NCBI GenBank assembly: GCA_020744425.1
Contig: JAGMUV010000024.1
Location: forward strand, 930,001-994,000
Source: Dactylonectria macrodidyma
Taxonomy: Eukaryota; Ascomycota; Sordariomycetes; Hypocreales; Nectriaceae
DNA: 64,000 nt
Reading direction: 5' to 3'
Within the stretch, counting starts at the first letter, position 1; each line of letters starts with the position of its first letter. The notes beneath the pieces were generated by a model. The model was not told where the DNA came from and ran no database searches. It saw nothing but the letters and a program-made list of their open reading frames with translations. Made by a program: the position numbers and the translations under genes. Below are positions 35,039 through 45,048 of this stretch, piece by piece.

Positions 35039-35725
35039 TCATAGTCTTTCTCCTAAACAACAGCTATCGGGAAGATTTGATATAACGCCAACTGGCTCAC
35101 TGCAAACACCTGCAAGCTCTAGTATGGCGTTGAGGATGTCGTCAGTGAGACGTCGTTGGGTGTACTCTTGGATGCGGGACCAAATGGATGGGCCGTCGCC
35201 AAAACCCAGGTGCTCATGAATCGGATACCTGGTGGCGGCGAGCTAATGGATACAGATGGGCAGTTCAACGCTCTTGCGGGCGACCATACCCCGACGCTCG
35301 CATGACATTTCGTGCTCGATAAACAGAAGGTAGCGTTGTGATAAGAGACTCTCCTGATATGTCTTGCCACGAGTCCACTAAGATGATTTTGGTCATGCAA
35401 TCGATGGGACGAAAATATGGGATCTAGCGGTGGGTGGAAGGGATACATCGGCCGCCGTAATGTGCCGCGCAGCAGCCTGTCCATTCGCGAGCTCTGCCAA
35501 AGTCGAGTAGATGCACAGCTCGCAGTCTGAGTCTTGCGCTGCCTGACTGCCCGTGTTTGGACGATGTGCCGCGATGAAGCGACACATGGGGCACCGTCTT
35601 GGTTTCCAAGTTTCATCAACTGCACCTAAGGTGGCTAGAAAGGTGAATCCGTCTGGTGGACACCATAAGAAGAGAGCTTCAGGGCCAAGAGCTGCGCATT
35701 GCGTGCAGAATGCATCTTTTTCGGC
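35039..35725 (-). pseudogene. Broken HET-domain gene
   Basis: Minus-strand pieces appear in several frames. From 35725, DAFCTQCAALGPEALF...RRCPMCRFIAAHR...CELCIYSTL has the cysteine-pair N-terminus of HET proteins and stops at TGA 35395-35393. ILVDSWQDISGESLITTLPSVYRAR (about 35385-35310) lies in a second frame. GFGDGPSIWSRIQEYTQRRLTDDILNAILELAG (about 35200-35100) lies in a third frame and matches the 'EEYT.R.LT...DILNA' block found after HET domains. No ATG precedes the first piece and the HET core between the pieces is missing. Frameshifts, a nonsense codon and an internal deletion make it a relic. Confidence 0.65.
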
Positions 35726-35829
35726 TTACCGCCGTCGCCGATGGCAAAACGACGCTGCTTCTTTGCTTAAAAACCCAATTTAATCAAGGCTTCTCTGATC
35801 AGAAATAGTTGCGCTTGGTACTCTCCCAA

Positions 35830-36591
35830 CTAGGTGTTGAGGATGCGATGACTGTCGCCGTATGCAGACTGGTCATGAAACCAGGTTGATCTTACCAAAC
35901 GATTAGGCGGCGGCGACTTGGTCGTTTCGTCGTTGTGTTGCTCTTCACTGGTTTGGTCTTCACTGGTTTCCTCTTCGCTAGTCTCCTCTTCGTTCGCTTC
36001 CTCTCCGCTGACTTCACCTTCACTTTCTTGTCTACAGTCCACATCTGATGCAACCAGTCCCGGCCACTGCTCCTTGTCTTCTTGGCCAATAGAGACTTCC
36101 GGATGGGCTACATTATTGCCATTCTGGATAGTGTCCCCTGCGATTCTGGGAATTGACTTCAGCCTGGCGCGCTCGTAGTTGGCTTCCAACTACGCCATGG
36201 CCCCTTGTCAAGGGCCAATGCTAGTGGCGTGTGACCCCTTCAATTCTGGTGTTTGATATCAATCCTCTCGGCCTTTGTCCGTTAGCAGGGCCTCAGCCAG
36301 GTCGCTGGCGCCTTTTCTTCGCACGGCCCACGAGAGTGCCGTCCATACGTTCTCATCCTCGGCGTAACGTCTACACCGTTGGAGCCAAGCAACCGCTGCA
36401 CGAGGGGCATCATAAACTGTGTACATCGCATTGGCTTGACATTTCCTGCTCTCACAAAGGTGCTGCCGCAGCTTTCTAAGCCCCTCCCCAGGTGAAATCA
36501 AGTGGAGGCTGTGCTTTGATCTCACTGCACCTACTATTGGCGCTATGCACCCAGAATCTGCAGGGGGCTTCGCCCCAGCCGCCCCAGCCAC
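35830..36591 (-). pseudogene. Broken ankyrin-repeat gene with acidic tail
   Basis: DAPRAAVAWLQRCRRYAEDENVWTALSWAVRRKGASDLAEALLTDKGRED (around 36405-36260) reads as an ankyrin-type repeat and ends in a stop. After a frame change, IDIKHQN*RGHTPLALALDKGPWR (around 36265-36190) continues the ankyrin pattern with an internal stop. A further frame gives a 119-residue stretch with an acidic Glu/Thr/Ser repeat (SGEEANEEETSEEETSEDQTSEEQ). No intron set repairs it. Ankyrin proteins of this type commonly accompany HET domains in fungi, and a broken HET gene lies immediately downstream, so the two may be halves of one destroyed locus. Confidence 0.5.
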
Positions 36592-36684
36592 TTGGTGGCA
36601 GTCAGGTGGTTTGAGAGTAAGACAAGTCGGCTAAACCATTGCTTATTTAAATGCCATATCCTAGCCGAATAGCTGCGAACAAGC

Positions 36685-38991
36685 ATGGATTTCCCCCCCA
36701 TTTCTTTGAGCATGCTATCTTCATTCGAGTCACGAAAGCCCCAAATCCTGACGACCATCATCGCAGTCGCAAAAAGGAAAAGCCCATCCGCTGTAACACT
36801 AACTGAGGGATTTGAATCGTTTGACGATGCCGAACCGCCACGAAGGGAATATCGGTATCACCAGCTGGAGTCGCCGAGGACGATAAGAATTTTGAGACTA
36901 TTCCCCTCACCAAATGAGAGTGAGCAACTTGAGGGTGCCTTGGTCCACGCACCATTGAGTAAGGCACCCTCGTACGAAGCAGTCTCCTATACCTGGGATG
37001 AGGATGTCAAGCAAGGAGGAAAAGCACATCCAAAGAAACGCAAAGGCGAGAATGTCGGAGTGACTGGGCTTACGAGAAGGCTTACGAGGCGCGCCAAACG
37101 GCGCCCAATTGAGGCCAAGGACAAGGGTGCAGCCGATAAAGAGAGCAAGGATGGAATTGGTTCTCTTACAGCCTTGTACATCGGCAACTGCGAGCAGATA
37201 ATTCTGACCAAGAACTGCCATGCGGCCCTTGTGAGAATGAGACATCCCCACAAGTTTCGGCACTTGTGGGTTGATGCAATCTGCATTAATCAAGGATGCA
37301 TTGCAGAGCGAAATGCCCAGGTCGCCATGATGGATGACATCTACCGGTCTGCCAAGAGAGTATTGGTATGGCTGGGCGAGAGTGATCCAGGAAGCGACTT
37401 TATTTTCGACGTGATGAGTTGCCTGAGGAGTTTGCCACGATTCTGGTTGAAAGCGTTTAGACGGCCGTCGAGAGCTGCATCAGGGCGTTGCATTTCTTCG
37501 AAAAAGGCTTCCAAGATTTTGCTCGGTGAGTGGTTTGCCTCCCTCGAAATGATTTTATCCCCTTCATTCAATTCTGCAGTTTCTAGCAAGGCTGTAGCTG
37601 ATCCCTTTGTACCGCTAGCTGCTGTGAAGAATGCCTTTGATCCCTCCCTGAACAAGTACTATGACGGCAGCAGGGATCCCCAGTTATACCAGCTCTTCAC
37701 ATCTTTTTATTCTCGGCAATATTGGACTAGAATGTGGACGTTGCAAGAGTTTGCGGCAAACAAGAACACGTGGTTATATTGTGGCCGCGCTCCGCCAATA
37801 GACGCATTTTTCCTCCACGTCTTCTCCAGCCTCCGTTTTGACAGAGGAAGTGTGTGTCGAATCCTGGATCACGCCAAAGAGCCGATTTTGCTCCACCAAG
37901 CCTGCATTTCTAAGGCATTCCAACGTGCCAGCACCATGTCAGAACTACTGCTGGAGATTCTCTCAAAGCAATCATCGGAGCCTCGGGACAAGATATATGC
38001 TCTCAAAAATGTCTTTCCCGAAGTATTCGCAGACATGGTCGTCGATTACGAAGCCCCCGTGAGTGACATATACCAAAAGGCAACTCGGATGGTAATCGAG
38101 CACGATAATTCGCTTGAGATTCTAAAGGAGGCCAACAGGGTTACTAGATGGAATGTATCGTCGTGGGCTTTGGACTGGGATGCTGATTTTACTGCTCGAA
38201 TGTACTCGGGGGTGCCGGAAGGGAACTGTTCAACCCCGAAGCCGCTGGTCAAGTTTTCGCCAGACTCCAGGTCCATATTTCTGATGGGCCGCATTGTGGG
38301 CGAGATCTCTTGCGTCTCATTTGGCCACATCTACCTGGCACCTCCCGTGGATGAGGTCCCACAGGCAAAACTTGCAAATGGTGAGGTTTGGACCGGGCCA
38401 TCAGGGGATAAGTTACGTGGATTCTTTAACACGATTCACAAGTTCTTCGCTGCAGTTCATGAGCATACTCGAGGCACGGACAACTCAGAGATCGATTTGC
38501 TTGGCCAACTAGAGATTCTCTTGGCATTCCTGGTTGGGGATCATTACGCCTTCGAGAAGGGCCGGTTGCCGAGGAAATTTATGGATCCGCTCTGCGAGAG
38601 GCTATGGGCGCCTATGGCAAAAGGCCTGCAGAAGAGGCCATGGAATGATGCTACCACAAAAGCTCTTCGGCAGCATCTTGATGATACGGAAGAGGTAATA
38701 GTGAGGGGCCAGATGCCGGGAGTCTTTGAGTTGTTTCTATGGCGAGCAACTAGCAAGTTTGGGATGGACAAACTCTTCTATATGGCGGATGGCAGGATTG
38801 GGCTCTCAGATGAAAGGATACGACAAGGGGATCAACTAGCTGTGTTCGCGGGACTCGGAAATCCGGTGTTGATTCGTCCGACGAGTGGAGGCAGCTTCAC
38901 GTGGATCGGACAGGCAATTTCTACTGGCGTGATGGACGGAGAAGAGTGGGCGGGAAAGGAGAAGGAATGTAGATGGTTGGAGATACAGTAA
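36685..38991 (+). CDS. HET-domain protein with basic insertion in the domain
   Basis: A single exon of 768 residues. HET motifs: APSYEAVSYTWDED (94-107), LTALYIGNCEQIILTKNCHAALVRMR (161-186), FRHLWVDAICINQ (191-203), QVAMMDDIYRSAKRVLVWLG, RQYWTRMWTLQEFAANKNTWLYCG and EPRDKIYAL. The C-terminus ends with the usual GDQLAVFAGLGNPVLIRP block. About 50 extra residues, strongly basic (KKRK at 117-120, RRLTRRAKRR at 131-140), sit between the first and second motif, where other HET proteins have only a short loop. They could act as a nuclear-localisation signal or recognition surface. Probably a cell-death effector of non-self recognition. Intact, beside broken HET and ankyrin sequences. Confidence 0.93.
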   Translation: MDFPPISLSMLSSFESRKPQILTTIIAVAKRKSPSAVTLTEGFESFDDAEPPRREYRYHQLESPRTIRILRLFPSPNESEQLEGALVHAPLSKAPSYEAVSYTWDEDVKQGGKAHPKKRKGENVGVTGLTRRLTRRAKRRPIEAKDKGAADKESKDGIGSLTALYIGNCEQIILTKNCHAALVRMRHPHKFRHLWVDAICINQGCIAERNAQVAMMDDIYRSAKRVLVWLGESDPGSDFIFDVMSCLRSLPRFWLKAFRRPSRAASGRCISSKKASKILLGEWFASLEMILSPSFNSAVSSKAVADPFVPLAAVKNAFDPSLNKYYDGSRDPQLYQLFTSFYSRQYWTRMWTLQEFAANKNTWLYCGRAPPIDAFFLHVFSSLRFDRGSVCRILDHAKEPILLHQACISKAFQRASTMSELLLEILSKQSSEPRDKIYALKNVFPEVFADMVVDYEAPVSDIYQKATRMVIEHDNSLEILKEANRVTRWNVSSWALDWDADFTARMYSGVPEGNCSTPKPLVKFSPDSRSIFLMGRIVGEISCVSFGHIYLAPPVDEVPQAKLANGEVWTGPSGDKLRGFFNTIHKFFAAVHEHTRGTDNSEIDLLGQLEILLAFLVGDHYAFEKGRLPRKFMDPLCERLWAPMAKGLQKRPWNDATTKALRQHLDDTEEVIVRGQMPGVFELFLWRATSKFGMDKLFYMADGRIGLSDERIRQGDQLAVFAGLGNPVLIRPTSGGSFTWIGQAISTGVMDGEEWAGKEKECRWLEIQ

Positions 38992-39146
38992 AACAGCGCT
39001 ATAATGTTTTTGACACTTAACAAGGTTTGCTAGCTCGAATCTTTATAAAATCTATAGTTAAATATAAGCTAGAACTACTATGCATGTCATGCTCAGCCAG
39101 CTATTGCAATACTGATCCTAGGCGCGCTAGCAAGCAATGTGTCAGA

Positions 39147-41124
39147 TCAAGTCTTTCGCGAGGCATTCTCGACAAACACAGTGTCAGCTACCTTCTCCTC
39201 GCTCGACTGAGTTTGAAACACCGCGTCTTCCAAAGCGGGGTCCCTGTTGTTGCCTTTCGTAAAGATGAAATCAATCTCCTCGAGAGACTTTCCAGTTGTC
39301 TAGTAAATGTTAGCCGGACGAGAACAAGGCCCATTATAGCATTCTGAGTCCTCCATACCTCTGGGCACATAAAGTAGACAAAGAAAATGGCAAGGAAGCA
39401 AGACAATGCCATCCAAAGCCAGATTTTCCAGCCAACATTTTGCAACGCAATACCACCAGCAAATACTGTGATGAAGGAGAATATCCATTCCCCAAATGCA
39501 CCAGCAGCTGCGCCTGCGTGACGAAGTTTGAGAGGGGCGATCTAGATAAGACGTTAGCAAGTCTTGAAGACCAAGACCAACAAGAACAAGTACCTCTGGG
39601 CCGTACAGCCATGGAACGGCGATCCATCCATAGCCAAAAACAAAATTATAAACAAAGATAGCACCAACTGCAGTCCACTGCGTTGCTGTGGTGGGGTTTG
39701 GAAGCCCAATCATTGCCACAAAGATGACCATGCAAGCAGTCAGGACAACGGCTGAGTACATCAAAACGTTGCGGCGGCCCACCCGTTCAATTGTATAAAT
39801 GGTTGGGACAGATCCAAGAGCAAAGACGGTGTTCATAATGGCGGCCAAAAGCTGTGACATAAACTTCGACAATCCGACCTGGGAGAAGATGACGGTGCTG
39901 TAATACACAGATAGGTTGATTCCTGGAGGAAAGGTTAGCCAGAGTATTGCCAAATCTGAGGAAATCGAAGTTATGCTAACCCATCATCTGTTGAATAGCA
40001 AGAACGAGAAAAGAGATTCGGATACGACGGCCAGCCCGGAGGTTCGTCCGATCCCAGATGAGGTCTAAAACCTTGAATTGGCGCTCATCAGATGCCTCGA
40101 GTTTGATGCTGGCCAATATAGATTGTTTCATCCTGGTAACACGTTCATCACTAATTTCCGTGTCAAAGATACGACTGAGTGTCTCATCGCCTTTTGCCTC
40201 GTATCCTTTGGCATAGTACCATCTTGGGGTGTCTGGGAGTAGGATCGTGAGGCTACCAGCACAAAGCGCGAACAGGATCTGCAACGCAATCGGGAACCGC
40301 TAATCAAAGTTAGCAAAGTCGCTTCCGCTACTAATCACAGGTCACAGGCTGTTGAGGCTTGTACATCCACGCACCCAAGAAAGCTGGTTTTCCAGTCGAG
40401 TAAACCCAAAATCAATCCAGTATGCAATTGCCGCTCCAGAGACGAGGAAGACGCAAGTCACTGCAACGTCGGGGCCACGCTGATCATCTTCCATTGCCAT
40501 TTCGGCCTGAAATGTTGGAATTGAACACGAGATGAACTTCAAACTTGTTAGCAGGGGGTTCATCGGACCTTTGAAAAGGCTTCTTCATACCCCAATACCG
40601 AAACCCTAGAATAATTTGAGTCAGCTCGGCTTCAAAACACATCAGGTGAATGACGAAAGAGGCTTACACAAATAACCCTTCCCACAATCATCTGAGGCAC
40701 AGACCATGCAGAGGCTTGTAGGGAACCTCCAATGATGACGCAGCCATTACCAAGAAGAACGCACATCCGTCGACCAAGAGGCATTCCGATCATGGTCACG
40801 GCCAGCGAGCAGATTGCAGCTGCAAGGGTGTAGGATGATGCAATCATAGGAACCACGTATGTTCCGGTGGGGTTCTAGATCTGTTACTCACGCCGTCATT
40901 TTTCTAGACTTCGGAACACGTACCCCCATAGCGAATAAGAATGGCTCAGTCTCTTGAACTCCTCCAAGTACTCCAGCGTCGTATCCGTACATACAAAAGG
41001 ACTAGGAATGTGATGATCAGTAAGGCATTCCCAATTACCACACATAATGACGAGAACGTACGATTGCACAACTTGCAGATAACACCCTCTGCAGAGTTTT
41101 CCCCCGAACCATAGTTTGAAACAT
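39147..41124 (-). CDS. MFS sugar/quinate-type transporter
   Basis: Nine exons: 41124-41062, 41001-40924, 40874-40668, 40605-40591, 40536-40375, 40299-39981, 39922-39594, 39541-39359, 39299-39147. They join to exactly 502 residues, the usual family size. Exon 4 has only 15 nt (GFGIG). Motifs: ISFCMYGYDAGVLGGVQETEPF in helix 1, GMPLGRRMCVLLG (loop 2-3), GRVICGFGIGFISCSIPTFQAEMAM, LPDTPRWYYAKG, QQMMGINLSVYYST, ERVGRRNVLMYS, WLYGPEIAPLKLRHAG and the C-terminal PETTGKSLEEIDFIF. The substrate is a hexose, pentose or quinate-like polyol; the sequence does not decide. It is divergent from an SDR gene, sharing a promoter with a palindromic site and two CCGAGG cores. Confidence 0.92.
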
Positions 41125-41904
41125 GATGGGAGAAACGGTCGGTTACTCTAGTAAATCTTGAGAATAGGACCTTTGATGGAAGGCGGTTCTTGTTGAAAAT
41201 GATGAAGAATGTTGCGGCTGTGGGTGGGGAATAGGACAAGAGCGAACTAGGGGTCCTTATAAGTCCATCTCCAGGGTCACTCAAAGGTCGCCTTATCACT
41301 GTCCATATCTCCAGATTTCCCCCGCGTTTCTAAATCCGGGGTAAACATGAACTATGGAGATTAATCCACGTCTATTGCAAGCAAGTTTGGTTGCGTTACG
41401 AGCTGAAGTCTCATCTACCCCGCCCAACAACATCGCTGTGACTAGCGGCCGGAATTAAATTCCGTTAGCACCTGAGAAGCGACGGTCCTAAGTCTACTCG
41501 CTCCTGCGGAACTTCATGCTCAGCCACCGAATATTAGTGTCCTCATACCTCGGTCATGCTTCTCATCCCCTTGACTTGGCACTTCTCAAATCTCTGACCA
41601 TCACTAGGAAATGCTGCGATACCGCCATCGCCTCTGTCGCTTGTTTGCTTCTGCCTCGGAAAACAAACCCGCCAGCTTGATGGCACAATTGGCATATGTA
41701 CAGGCCACTGAATTACCGCTTCGCTTACCATTCGTTCTAAAAACATCACAGTCTTGATCTCAATCTAGAAAGTATTCGTCTCGATCCAGAACTCTTCTAC
41801 TTCTAAGTTGGCTGTCCGCTCCATTAAGGGCGAGTTGCTGCTATCACGAACAGAACTCTTCTACGAAATTATCCCAACGAAGTTCCCTTTCAGGTTATTG
41901 CGCA
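41125..41904. promoter_or_regulatory. Divergent promoter, sugar transporter / SDR
   Basis: Contains the palindrome CGGAATTAAATTCCG at 41460-41474 and CCTCGG cores at 41548-41553 (ATACCTCGGTCAT) and 41654-41659 (CTGCCTCGGAAAAC), which read as CCGAGG on the other strand. The spacing and shared cores suggest joint control of both genes. No gene inside. Confidence 0.5.
41460..41474. promoter_or_regulatory. Palindrome CGG-N9-CCG, candidate Zn2Cys6 operator
   Basis: CGGAATTAAATTCCG is perfectly self-complementary around a central A/T. It lies 336 bp from the transporter ATG and 431 bp from the SDR ATG. Confidence 0.45.
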
Positions 41905-42821
41905 ATGGCTGCTTCGAAGGTCGCTATTATTACTGGTGGTGCTTCCGGAATGGGCTTGGCTGTCGCGAAGCATCTTTCAACAAAGGGTTGGCGGGTAAAC
42001 TTGTTTGATTTGAACCAGACAGCTGGGAACGCAGCTACACTTGAGGTCAAGAATTCCAAGTTCACGGCCGTGGACGTTACATCTTGGTCATCCCTGTCGA
42101 GCGCATTTGATTCCGTCTTCAAAACCCAAGGCAGGCTCGATTTTGTCTTTGCAAATGCCGGCATAATACAAATGCACAACTTTTACGAGCGAGTCGACAA
42201 ACTGCCGCCGCCCGAGTTGCCACAAACAAGCATCGATATCAATTTAAAGGCTGTCATTGATACGAGCTATCTGGCTCAACATTACTTCCGGGCAAATCCG
42301 CAAGGGGTTTCTGATGCTGTTCTGATCATGACAGCGAGTATCGCAGGTTTTGTAAGTAACGCTCCCCGAAAGGCCAATCAGCTACTTCTTACACTTTTTA
42401 GTACGCCCAGGAGTTCAACCCTCTTTACTCGGCATCCAAAGCTGGTGTCGTAAACTTCTTGCGCTCTATTGGCGAACCTTTTCATAGAGACGGTATCCGA
42501 ACATATGCGATTTGTCCAGGTACTGCAAGGACCAATCTGCTTTCTGGAGAAGTCTGGGACTCATGGCCAGAAGAGTACCTAACACCTATCGACACTATTG
42601 TCTCGACAGTGGACACCATGCTGACCGGAGGAACCATAACAGACGCTAATGGGAGGCGTGTAGAAAAGGGTGCTGACCATGGCCTGGCTGTGGAGGTCTT
42701 TCAAAAGAGCTTCTACTTCAGAGACCAGATGGATTTCATCAATGAGGGCATGAGAAAAATATGCGAAGCCTCTAGCTTGGACCGTCACCAGTCACATTTT
42801 GATGCGCCGCGGGTTTATTGA
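41905..42821 (+). CDS. Short-chain dehydrogenase/reductase (classical SDR)
   Basis: Exons are 41905-42351 and 42402-42821 with a 50-nt intron, giving 288 residues. KVAIITGGASGMGLAVAKHL has the TGxxxGxG cofactor motif; FDLNQ ends strand 2 with an Asp, favouring NAD. LDFVFANAGIIQ has the NAG motif. MTASIAGFYAQEFNPLYSASKAG spans the splice with catalytic Ser, Tyr and Lys (Y-x3-K). CPGTARTNL is the usual post-catalytic block. The profile resembles 15-hydroxyprostaglandin-dehydrogenase-like SDRs that oxidise secondary alcohols. It is divergent from the transporter and followed by an EthD gene, probably part of the metabolic cluster. Confidence 0.92.
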
Positions 42822-43440
42822 TGTAGAGGAACTAAATATATGCAATGCTAAATGGTGTTGTGAACTATTGAATCCGCCAATGGATGTCCTCGAACTCGTG
42901 GTAGAATTTAGCGGTTTATTTCTGATAATGAGCAGCATGGTATAGCAACGCAGCCACATGTTGACGCGTATGCATCGCGCTTAATCTCATACTTGGCCGT
43001 CTTGATGGCAATATTCAGTAGACTGTTCATATTCAACGTGACTTATTTGGATGACTTGCAACCTCTGACACAGGATGGCTCAAGCCGTGATGATAGTGGC
43101 GAATCTAGACCACGGTCGCTAAAAGAGTAGCGTGAGCCAAGTGTCTCGCCTGCTAAGACAAATGGCAAAGACAATGAATGTGTGGATCCAGTGGCCCATG
43201 GAAATACGTAGGACGACTCATTGCGGCAAGCGTCTCCGCGGAACCCAGGAAATAGATCCCGCAGGCTATAATTCCGCTGAGATAAGCAAATCCCTTCATG
43301 AAGGCACGAAACCTAAGACTTCATGCAATTATAATTGGATTGGTAGAACTGAAGCACATTAAGCTCATCACATTGCCTGCACCATTCATCTTGATCATCT
43401 TGTCGATAATACGCAGCTTAGTCTAGGAAACGCCAAAACA
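42822..43440. other. Intergenic upstream of the EthD gene
   Basis: No gene and, unlike the other cluster promoters, no CCGAGG/CCTCGG core. Confidence 0.45.
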
Positions 43441-43995
43441 ATGCCGTTCAATAAGGTCGAACATGATTTCACCCATCCTCAATTGGACTACGATGCCAAG
43501 CCAAACTTTCAGCCCTGTATCAAAGTCTCAGTGTTCTTTAAGAAGATTGATTCTATCGATTATGACACTTTTTTTGGACACTGGCAGACGGTTCACGCCG
43601 ACCTTGCCGTCGCAACACGTGCATTCCGAGAGCATATTGTACGATACAGTCAGGTGAGCAGAACTCTGTTTCTTGTCATAGACAAGATGAAGACTTTATT
43701 TCACTCGGTATTAACAGTGAGGCAGCATCATCAAACAGTGGAAATGAAACAGAGAGCTCAGTCTCTCGGCGAAAACGTTTTAGACTATGATGGATGCGCT
43801 CAGCTGTGGGTCAGAACCTGGGATGACTGGCTAGCATTCTACAACAGTAAGGAGTATGCTGCTGCTTTGAGCGACGATTGCAATCGGTTCATGGCGTTGC
43901 CAATGACTTATATGGTCGGATATGAGAATTTAGTCGTCGGAGAGGGTTCAAGTAGAATTGGAGGAACTGATGGCATTGACGTCACCACCTTGTAA
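43441..43995 (+). CDS. EthD-domain protein
   Basis: Exons are 43441-43653 and 43726-43995, giving 160 residues. The 72-nt intron is a multiple of three and has no stop, so the unspliced frame also stays open. Splicing is preferred because it makes VRYSQHHQTVEMKQRA, the usual family sequence. The EthD dimeric ferredoxin-like fold is shown by CIKVSVFFKKIDSIDYDTFFGHWQTVHADLA and by WDDWLAFYNSKEYAAALSDDCNRFMALPM. Such proteins act in aromatic polyketide decarboxylation/oxidation or in breakdown of aromatic and ether compounds. Next to SDR, DsbA-fold and acyl-CoA genes it points to modification of a cyclic substrate. Confidence 0.9.
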   Translation: MPFNKVEHDFTHPQLDYDAKPNFQPCIKVSVFFKKIDSIDYDTFFGHWQTVHADLAVATRAFREHIVRYSQVSRTLFLVIDKMKTLFHSVLTVRQHHQTVEMKQRAQSLGENVLDYDGCAQLWVRTWDDWLAFYNSKEYAAALSDDCNRFMALPMTYMVGYENLVVGEGSSRIGGTDGIDVTTL

Positions 43996-44183
43996 TCCTC
44001 ACTACCTAACAGGAAGTGTAGCTCAAGGTTTCAGAGAATCTTTCGCCTCAGCTTGTCCAAAGTTTAAAAATTTACAACTTTTTAAAAATAACTGTGTCCA
44101 CAGACGAGACTGAATACACACCAACTGGATACAGATAGTTACCGGATGAAAACTTTCTCCATACACCAATATCAAGCTTATAC

Positions 44184-44640
44184 TTATTCAGTAACCAGTA
44201 GAGCCCTGAATCGAGCCTTCCCGGACAGCATCTGTTCGAATGCTGCATTTGCATCCTTCAGGGGGAACTTCTCAATCACGCACTTGATGCCGTGATCCCG
44301 TGCAAAGGCAATGGTTTCCTACGAGTCGAGCGCGTAGCCTGAAGCCCATTCATGCACCGAAAAGCGGTTGTTGATCATCAAGATGGTGTTGAAATCGATG
44401 ATAACATTGGCAGCCAAGACCCACCAGGAGCCAGTGCACCGACGATGGGGCTGATGACGGCTGGGTTAGGTGCTGTTGTACAGAGCATGTCAGCACCTCC
44501 AATCTCCTGTAGCTTCTTGATGACATCTTCTTTGCTGGAGTCGATGTATTTGTGTGTTCCCAGCTTTATGGCAAAGTCACGCTTGCTTTCACCATTGGAC
44601 AATGCGATGGTTCTGTATCCCATACCACGGGCGAATTGCA
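44184..44640 (-). pseudogene. Broken zinc-type alcohol dehydrogenase, C-terminal part
   Basis: The minus strand from 44640 reads VQFARGMGYRTIALSNGESKRDFAIKLGTHKYIDSSKED, the cofactor domain of medium-chain cinnamyl-alcohol-type dehydrogenases. After VGALAPGG the frame shifts: the continuation AANVIIDFNTILMINNRFSVHEWASGYALDS lies in another frame. It then meets TAG before ETIAFARDHGIKCVIEKFPLKDANAAFEQMLSGKARFRALLVTE and the normal end. The N-terminal catalytic half with zinc ligands is absent upstream of an apparent splice acceptor at 44641. One frameshift, one nonsense codon and loss of the 5' half show it is dead. Confidence 0.85.
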
Positions 44641-45048
44641 CTGCGAAACATTTATTATTTTTAGTAATTAGCTTAACTAATCGTGAGCGGACCGCGGCAC
44701 ACCGTCAGAGTAAGGTTATCATATACAGATGGGCGATCAGGGGAGTGAAACAGATCGCAACCGCGTTGGGCAGCATAGAATATTGGCGAGAACTGAAATC
44801 AGAGTATGATTGATTAGGCGTGTTAAGATATGTCTTGTCTAAGCTCTTAGGATAGTGGACTCGCATATTAGTATACTAGCTAGAAGTGTCGGGCTCTGTG
44901 GAATGGATAGATTTATCATTCATGCCTCGAATTAGAACCCAGTATCATCACCTTGTCCATAGTAGATCGCCGACTGGGGTGCAGAGTCAAGGCGGCTATT
45001 GCAGTTAGCATGACTGTGAGAGTTGAGCTAGAGAGAAAGCCGCTACCT
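44641..45048. other. Intergenic, no gene
   Basis: The missing 5' half of the alcohol dehydrogenase is not found here. The minus ORF at 45134-44916 is a shadow of the thioesterase-like gene end. Confidence 0.5.
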
